Source of the DNA: Mauremys mutica
Taxonomy: Eukaryota; Chordata; Testudines; Geoemydidae
Direction: 5' to 3'
NCBI RefSeq assembly: GCF_020497125.1
Contig: NC_059072.1
Coordinates: 309,894,781 to 309,958,780 of the forward strand
DNA: 64,000 nt
The notes under the pieces were generated by a model. It did not search any database. It saw only the letters and a program-made list of their open reading frames with translations, and was not told where the DNA came from. Positions 56,908 through 64,000 of the stretch are shown in pieces (positions within the stretch are counted from its first letter, which is position 1; the number at the start of each line of letters is the position of its first letter). A program made the translations under genes and the position numbers.

Positions 56908-58939
56908 ACAGTGATACAGCAAGTTTCATAGCAGCAACTTCATACTAACTTCGTGACAGCGATCAGAATTCAAAAGTCATACATAGGTTCCCCAAATCAT
57001 CATAGCTTGTATCAAAAATAAGAATGTTTTGTGCATCTTCAGGCACTATGGCAACTGTGTTTCAACAACCGGAAGTAAGCAAATCAGATTCATAGATGTA
57101 CTGAAGAGGTTGCTGTTAAGTTAAAAATGCACTGCCAAAATCTATATGATGCCTAGTGATTTTTTTCAGAAATATATATATATCTTGAACACCCATAAAT
57201 ATAATATTAAAGTCACAAAACAATACAGACATAAGGGAAGATAGTTAAAACATGCTCCTTTATATTATCTATACTCTTTTGACTTCATATATATCTGTTA
57301 AATGGCAAATTTTGGCAGATTTTGAAAAAAAACATGAGCTATGAGTTATATAAAAAAAATTGGGGGCATTTTATTTAAAAATATCTTAGCAGCCTCACCA
57401 GAAAATCTAGCAGTTTGATTAGTTATCTTCAGGACATCAAAATAAATACAAATATATGTCTTCTTATATTAAGAACTAAGGTTGACTAAAAGATGTCTCC
57501 ATATATGCTTTAAAAAAACCAAAACCAACCAAACAAAAAAAAACCATGAACACTGTATAACTGCATATAATCTACACACATACAGAGGAATCTCTTCTTA
57601 TGTCACTAAATGCATCAATTCTGAGCTGGAAGGTAGTAGGTATTTAACATAAGAACTTTACGCAACAGTTTAGAACAGGAAATTAAGAATAATAATTGAA
57701 ATTGCAGAGGCAATTTGTATAGGCAGAATGCTATTACTCACATTGAAATTTGGTGAGTTAACAGCCCTATTCCTGCAGAACGTGTCATTGGATCTTTGAT
57801 GAGCAAAGGTGGTGAGGAGCTTGGTTTCAAAGCCTTATCAAGATGGTGTCTCCATGAAGACTAGTCTCCCTAACACCATGTCTGGGCATTGCTTCAGTAT
57901 TGACTTGGAATATACATGACCTACTTAATCACTAACACCACTTCCTTAAGCACCTTACAAGTTTCTGTCCCACCCCAGTGTTGGCCACATCTAAGCCTGG
58001 TTACCTTAAGACATCTGACAGGATTGCCTCATAGCTTCATGTGGTATAGCTGTGGATAAGTTTTAGTAGTTTTGTAACTGCAATGTCTGTTGCTAAGTGA
58101 CTGCACAGCTGAGCTCCTGCAGTAGTATGGAGACTTTTTAAAATGAGAACAGACACAAAAAGGGTGAGTAGAATACTTTGAAACTATAGGTTCAGTTCCT
58201 GGAAACTGTGTATATGCTTTGTGCAGGATATGAATAGACAGGTGTGAACTGTGCTTCCCTCTAACTAAAACAGATCATTTTTCAGTTCCTCGCTGGAGAT
58301 CAATATCAATTATAGCAAGTAATTTATGGTTCTTCCATCAAATATGGGATCAAATAAAGTGCTTCCCATACTGGATTTTAATTAATGTTTAGGTGAAAAG
58401 TCACTCTAGTTACACATCCTCTGTGCAACTCAGTGCTGTCCGGTTTGGTATTACCCAGCTTTTCCTTTGAAATTAGATTGCAGTAGAGTACACTAATTCT
58501 CATATTAAAACATTTTAAACAAAATCACATAAAATCAAATGTACCCTACATTGTAAAATCACATCTCTGTTTTCAGAAGTTACAGCCCCCACAGATAATA
58601 AAAATAAGACATTTTTGTTAAAGGCAAGTTATCCTCCTCTTCTTACTAATTAATATTGTAATTTAAACTTTATTTTTGTATTATTGTAGTGTCCAATCTG
58701 CCAGGCATACAGATGAAGAGACAAAGTGCTTTAAAATCGGAACGGAATATTTATCTGTCGTATTATCTATCTATCCTTCAACATACGACAACCTCACTGT
58801 CACTGGGCAGGCTTAGTGCATGGACAAGATCATATGGATGAAGAACAGACAGACAAAGCAGAACCTAAGAAAGACAGAGGTTACGCTGACTGGCACTTTG
58901 AGGAGATAGCAGCCACAATGTGCTCTCCTGCGGCTGAAA
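56908..58939. other. Unassigned AT-rich DNA
   Basis: A short (AT)n run at 57174-57182 and A-rich runs only. No gene or bounded repeat recognised. Confidence 0.35.
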
Positions 58940-59335
58940 ATGCTCACAAGCTACAATTGGTCAAGTCGGGCTGCAAGCATATCTGTCATGTCCTCCGCTC
59001 ACTACATTGGTTTCTTCTAGAACATCGTGCCAGATTCAAGTTCTCGGTCCTTGTCATCAAAGCATTTAAATGTGTGAGCATAGGGTACCAAAAAGATCAC
59101 CTAGAGCTCTGGGATGAGAACCACATTCAATAACTCCTCTCCTCAGGCACAGTGGAGTAAAGCTGGGCCATGTAGGAGACAGGGTTTTCTCCAGGGCCAG
59201 GCCCAGACTGTGGAAGGAACTCCCCCATGAACTAAGAACTACCACTCACCCCACAAACTTGCACTCCAAGTGCAAGAAGCAGGTCTTTGCCCTTGTTTTT
59301 GCCAATATAAGCACAGGACACATTGTACATCTAAT
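58940..59335 (+). pseudogene. L2-like LINE ORF2 C-terminal fragment
   Basis: The frame reads HVLRSLHWFLLEHRARFKFS, then VLVIKAFKC, which matches the LKSLHWLPV..RI.FK.L.L.FKAL signature of L2/Rex1/CR1-type ORF2 C-termini. In a shifted frame PRLWKELPHEL and FALVFANIS follow, matching the APRLWNSLP end. No 5' part is visible. Confidence 0.65.
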
Positions 59336-60307
59336 ATAATAAGCATTTAAAAATCCCCACATAATTTCTCCCTGGGGAGAGGGAGGAAGAATGAACCAAT
59401 GGCATGTGACAGATATCATTCACATCACTTCATACATCTCTAGAAGACGCTTGGATACTAGGGTGGCCAGGGCTTATAAGAATTTGAATAGAATAAAAGA
59501 AACAACATATTAGCAAAATATCAAAAGGCACCAGCTCTTGTTAGCTATACTGTTAGCAATTCCTCTGACCCACTCCCCCACTCGCTTCTCCCTCTTGACT
59601 AGATGCCTCAGCTAGCCTCCCCCACCACTGCTGACTGGTGACCTCTGCCCTCTCAGCTGTTTGTCCAGTCCACAGAAACAGACTCAGGCACAGGGTGAGG
59701 AAAGAAATGACATAAGCAAACAAAGAACTGCCAGTTTGATGGTGTCTGTATTCCTGAAAATAGCTTCACGCCTCATGGCAAGTCTGCATTCCCCCCATTG
59801 CCCCTGTGTCTTCCAGAAGATACTCCTACAGGCTGCCACACTCTGTCCACAGAGGGAGGAGACACGGTCTGCAGGGTCAGAATACCCCCCTGGTCAGTCT
59901 CAGCCTCCTACTTCAGAAGTGTCTGGCAGTGGCAATTCCTACCACTCTTGCCCACCCTTCCACTTTATTGCTGCCCAATTGAAGGGCTAGCTTAACCCTA
60001 CCAGACATCTTCCTAATGGGCCACAGCTCACTTGGAAGTATGGAAACAGATGGAAAATTCAGCACTCTGGCCTAGCTGTTGCATCCCTTGGAGTAAAGGG
60101 AAGCTTTTCTATCAATTTCAACAACAGCAAGGTCACCATTTGGTGCTAACCACAGGATCCTCCAATTTTTAGCTCAAATTCTTCTAATTAAGCTCAACAA
60201 GCAGCTCATCTGTGTGAACAGGGTTTTTTTTTTTTAAATCTTGGAAGACAGGTGTTCTAGTGGCTAGGAGACTGCAATGAGAATACAGCATATGTAGCCC
60301 TTCTGCC
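59336..60307. other. Unassigned DNA
   Basis: An open frame at 59661-59990 has no recognised motif. Otherwise nothing. Confidence 0.35.
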
Positions 60308-61015
60308 TGTTGGAATCAGCAGTAACAAGGGCTGAGTTCAGTATCTAGGAGTTCCTTTTCAACAATACAACACAAAACCGGCTCCAGTCCCCACCCAGTG
60401 ACCTGGGATAATTACACACAACCCCGAGGTGCCTCTGAGAGGCAATACTTCCCCTCTTGCAAGCACAAAGTCTGAGTGTAAAAAAACTTATTAAAAGGAG
60501 CAAAGTCAGCCAGCATCAATTTGGGAAAACACCACAAGCAGGATTCATAAAAATAAAACCATGAGCAAAAGGCCCACCCCAGAGTACATTGGGGCAGTGT
60601 CCTTTTCCCCTCAGATTCTTAAGTCCAGCAACCAAATGTCCATTTAACATGCCTGTCCCTTCTCTGCACCCATTCACAGTTGTTGTTCTTGGTCAGTGCA
60701 TACCTAGAGTTCAGAGATGCATCTGCAGAGTTCACCTCCCACCTTGGGTGGAGGGGGGGTAAGAAGGCACCTTACTCACTCTGCTGCCCAGGCACTCACT
60801 CATCAGCTCCTCCCCGCCAGCCACCCTGCCAGCCAATCACCACGCCTCTCTGCCAGATGCCTTGCTGTCCAATCGCCCTGCCCCAGTCCTCTCTGCCAGT
60901 CACCCTGCTGGCCAATCACAACACCTCTCTGCTGGCTGCCCTGCCGGCCGATTGGCCAGGATGTCTTCAGGGCCCACTACTTAACACAGTTCTCAGTGAT
61001 TTCAGCTGTTAGTGG
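60308..61015 (-). mobile_element. LTR-like block with CCAAT repeats, boundaries uncertain
   Basis: Read on the minus strand, tandem CCAAT-box repeats are followed by a possible TATA region (GGTTTTATTTTTATG, about 60549-60563), a CTTTTAATAAGTTTT polyadenylation-like signal (about 60484-60500), and an end CTGATTCCAACA at 60308. This order resembles U3-R-U5. No second copy or TSD was found. Confidence 0.38.
60818..60960 (-). promoter_or_regulatory. Tandem CCAAT-box units
   Basis: About three degenerate 40-bp units (CTGCCAGCCAATCAC, CTGTCCAATCGC, CTGGCCAATCAC, GGCCGATTGGCC) carry CCAAT at 60833, 60869 and 60912 and its complement ATTGG at 60951. Such repeats are typical enhancers of LTRs and promoters that bind NF-Y. 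Confidence 0.5.
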
Positions 61016-61689
61016 GGGAGCCTCACTGCTGGTGCACACTGGGCAGCCTCTTGCATCAGAGACACAGTCACAAAGCAGATCTAATGCTGAGACCTAGATA
61101 TCAGTGATTTCAGCTCTGCGGTGTGTAATAAGACTCTCAACTGAGTCTAAATCAGCTCTGTTATTACACAGTGGAGAGAGGAAGGGTCAAATGCTTGCTC
61201 ACATGATCGCTTTTGTCTGCTATTGGATCTCCAGTCTCCTTGTTGATTGGGGCAGGAGCAATAAAGGGATGTGTGAATCACGGGCAGCAGAACTGTGCTT
61301 GGGGACTTACCCTGATTGAGGGACTCAACCTCAACTAAACAGCACTTGCTAGACAGGGGACATGGGTTCCAAAGGCCAGGGAGTTGAGAGAGGGTGAGAG
61401 CCAGCTACTTGTAGTGAGTGATTTGGGCCCTGCTTAAGTTTCTAGTTAAGTTTGGGAGTTTCTAACCAGCCAGGGAATTCTCCAGCCACTGTTTATGGAC
61501 AGAATCCATTCCTTGGTGCTACCTGAGTGGCACAAAGGGATCAGAGCACAACACAGGATCTAGCTTCGTGTGTCTATGATCGTTTTGATTCTTATGCCTC
61601 CCCATGATTTTGTTCACTGCATAGACACCAAGGTGAGAGGCACTTTAAAAATACCACACTGGATAAATTAGGTGCATGTTTCAGCTTTT

Positions 61690-61750
61690 TGATATATGTA
61701 TGTACAGCACCTAGCACAACAGAGCCCTGATCCTCACGGGAAGCTGTAGG
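61690..61750 (+). repeat. SINE-like 3' module
   Basis: TGTACAGCACCTAGCACAAC followed by AGAGCCCTGATCC, the module described at 18680-18832. Confidence 0.5.
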
Positions 61751-61880
61751 TGCTGCCACAGTACCACTAACAACTTATGAGCCAGAACCAGCAAGAGGCT
61801 GAATGTCTCCTGGGATAGGCCAATAGCCTGGAGCTCCTAGTGAAGTCAATGGGAGTGAAGAGACTCTGTATGGTGCAGGA

Positions 61881-61928
61881 GGCACACAGTTCCTCACAAG
61901 GTGAGGCACACAGTTCCTCACAAGGTGA
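61881..61928. repeat. 24-bp tandem duplication
   Basis: GGCACACAGTTCCTCACAAG plus GTGA occurs twice in a row. Confidence 0.95.
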
Positions 61929-62134
61929 GGCCCTCTGCTTTGAAAAAAAAAAAAAGGACCCTCACTGCAGGGATAAGAATGGGATAAGATCAATGAAAAT
62001 CTGTTAATCACTTGTAAAGGTAGCAGCTGAAAACTAGGGCACCAAATTAAAAGAACCTCCTCCCCTCGGTTGTAACGTTGAGCCTTTAGTTAATACCATT
62101 GCTGGTGAGCCTGTGGCTGCTGCCAGTTGGAATG

Positions 62135-62205
62135 ACAAGGCAGGTGAGGAAATATCTTTTACTGGACCAACTTCTGTGGATGAGAGAGAAACAAGCACAC
62201 TTTGT
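62135..62205 (-). repeat. Penelope-like repeat, inverted decayed copy
   Basis: Minus strand reads CAGAAGTTGGTCCAGTAAAA then GATATTTCCTCACCTGCC, matching the repeat at 8675-8770. The hammerhead-like core that precedes it there is decayed here. Confidence 0.6.
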
Positions 62206-63109
62206 CTTCACTTTGAATCAGAAGCATTAAGCATCTCACAAAGGATGTTTTCTGTAGTTCAAAGCCATACAGCCATGGAATGGGCACGGGCGCAGGCCCT
62301 GCAGCTTTCCCCATGCTGCCTAATTAATTTGCCCCAATCTGTACAGCAAAGGGTGAGCTCATAAATCAGTCTCCATCTCCATTCCCACTTTGGACTCTCT
62401 ACCAAAGGTGCTACTTGGTTTCAGTTGTGATGGTGTTTTTAATGACGCAGACCCCTTGTTTGCTAGCAACTATATTCATTTCATATAGGCCACTGAACTG
62501 CTGTCAGATAACTTTCAACTACCAAAGCAATCTGGCTTTGAGCTGGCCACCTCGAGAAGAAAGACTCCATAGCTCATTACCAGCTACCTTTCAGCCATGC
62601 CATTTTCCCTTTTCAAATTCATGTCTGCATTGTAACCCATGGCGCCTGTATCACAATAGTCAATAAATATCCTTGAGAGCAATTTGAAAATTCTTCTATT
62701 GTATCTGTGTTGGAAGCGGGCCCCCAACTTTGGTCTCACACTAGCAAAGAAAAAAAAATGTGCTATGGACTAGAAATGGGTTAGTATTTTAGAGAAGTCA
62801 TCTCAACTCAGTGAGGGCTGGAGTTCATCCTCAGTCATACCCAATATGAGATTTCATCATATTATGTTGCAAAACACCTTTCCTGCTAGATAAAGTGTAA
62901 CTGTAACAATCTCAAACCCTCAGTTCTCAATCATCTGGTGTTAGCAACAGGTCAAAGTTTAAGAGTGAAATAATGTAATACACAAACATTTGCAGAATAT
63001 CTAAAAAATGCCTTTTTAAAAGGCCATGTTCTGCACCCAGGTGCCTTTGGGATTGTTAAGGGGAAGGAAGGGACTCTACCATTTTCCCCTTTGCTTTCTA
63101 AACTTAGAA
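62206..63109. other. Unassigned DNA
   Basis: Nothing recognised. Confidence 0.35.
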
Positions 63110-63540
63110 TAGACTCATAGAAGATTAGGGTTGGAAGAGACCTCAGGAGGTCATCTAGTCCAAACCCCGGCTCAAAGCAGGACCAACCCCAACTAAATCA
63201 TCCCAGCCAGGGCTTTGTCAAGCCAGACCTTTAAAACCTCTAAGGATGGAGATTCCACCACCTCCCTAGGTAACCCATTCCAGTGCTTCACCACCCTCCT
63301 AGTGAAATAGTGTTGCCTAATATCCAACTAGACCTCCCCCACTGCAACTTGAGACCATTACTCCTGTTCTGTCATCTGCCACCACTGAGAACAGCCAAGT
63401 TCCATCCTCTTTGGAACCCCTCTTCAGGTAGTTGAAGGCTGCTGTCAAATCCTCCCTCACTCTTCTCTTTTACAGACTAAACAAGCCCACTTCCCTCAGT
63501 CTCTCCTAGTAAGTTATGTGCCCCACCCCTCTGATCATTT
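63110..63540 (-). mobile_element. 5'-truncated CR1 LINE, 3' end
   Basis: On the plus strand the block starts AGACTCATAGAAGATTAGGG, TTGGAAGAGACCTCAGGAGG and TCATCTAGTCCAAACCCCGG, the reverse complement of the CR1 3' untranslated region. It extends to about 63540 through GTTGAAGGCTGCTGTCAAAT. Only the 3' end is present, as usual for CR1. Confidence 0.85.
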
Positions 63541-64000
63541 TTTTTCTGTTTTGCACTAGTGCTGTCTAAGTCTAGCCTTGAACTCCACAAGCCCACCTCT
63601 TCCTCTACAGAGAGTACCACTGCCTCAGTCTGCCCCCTGCCTCTGGTTTGAGGCAGTTGAGGTTTCAAATTTATACACAAGGGTCAGAAGCCCTAGCTGA
63701 TGTTCTCAGCAAGGGGGGGAAAAACCTTATAAATTAGGTAAGTCATCAGCCGATTAATGTGCTGGGTGTTTGAGGTTAGACACTCTGATAATAAATATCA
63801 GACAGTGTAGTCTAAAATATTTAATCAGATTTCGTTAAACTGCTATGTAGCCCATGTGAGAGCTGCTTTTAAATTAAAACAATGTTCATGACTTTCAAGG
63901 ATAGCGTATTTGTTGTTTTGCAAGAACTTTCATCTGAAGAACTTCTCTATCATCTCACGTTGATTCCTATTCACAACCCTTATGATGTTTTTGTTGTTTC
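63541..64000. other. Unassigned DNA
   Basis: Nothing recognised. Confidence 0.35.

Noticed and set aside
59661..59990. 109-codon open frame
   Set aside because: No motif and no splice or family support.
1..64000. CRISPR arrays, operons or phage-type systems
   Set aside because: No spaced direct repeats or dense prokaryotic gene layout; the DNA is clearly vertebrate.

Overview
This window is vertebrate nuclear DNA made almost entirely of transposable-element remains. I could not identify any host protein-coding exon with confidence. The repeat mixture (CR1 LINEs with the ATTCTATGATTCT-type 3' tail, MIR-like CORE-SINEs, many hAT and PIF/Harbinger elements and their MITEs, Penelope-type repeats with hammerhead-like cores, a Tx1-type L1 remnant, and an RTE-like LINE) points to a non-avian sauropsid, most likely a turtle. 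The species call is inference from repeat content, not from a marker gene.

Layout. 0-5.2 kb: a palindromic tRNA-like SINE pair, then a decayed Tx1-clade L1 (ORF1 with a CCHC knuckle, ORF2 RT, ORF2 C-terminus) broken by two hAT-type MITEs. 5.2-6.8 kb: a foldback hAT transposon with a perfect 8-bp target-site duplication (TSD), carrying a ZBED-type transposase fragment. 7-16 kb: MIR, several small MITEs that share the terminal core GTCTACACT, a Penelope-like repeat, a tRNA-derived SINE and a hAT MITE with a perfect TSD. 16.3-18.4 kb: a Harbinger deletion derivative that keeps only a broken Myb-like gene. 20-25 kb: nested hAT MITEs, a solo LTR with a 4-bp TSD, and another hAT element. 25-34 kb: sparse; small inverted-repeat elements, microsatellites, an LTR-like block and a MIR.

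34.5-38.6 kb: a nearly full-length RTE-like LINE (endonuclease, RT, C-terminal C2H2 finger) with one frameshift and a damaged RT active site. 41.4-46.5 kb: a complete two-gene Harbinger transposon whose transposase is broken (one frameshift, one stop) and whose convergent Myb-like partner is open; a GC-rich palindromic hAT MITE lies between the two genes. 46.5-54 kb: MIRs, a CR1-like old repeat, an inverted pair of Penelope-like repeats with a 12-bp TSD, and a hAT MITE. 54.2-56.9 kb: a CR1 LINE inserted inside a MITE. 58.9-64 kb: an L2-like fragment, an LTR-like block with CCAAT repeats, and a 5'-truncated CR1 on the minus strand.

The coding segments do not form a host pathway. Functional relations are within elements: Harbinger transposase with its Myb-like partner, ORF1 with ORF2 of the L1, and non-autonomous MITEs that once depended on hAT or Harbinger transposases. 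Insertion order can be read from the nesting: hAT elements entered the Tx1 L1, a hAT MITE entered the Harbinger element, and a CR1 entered a MITE.
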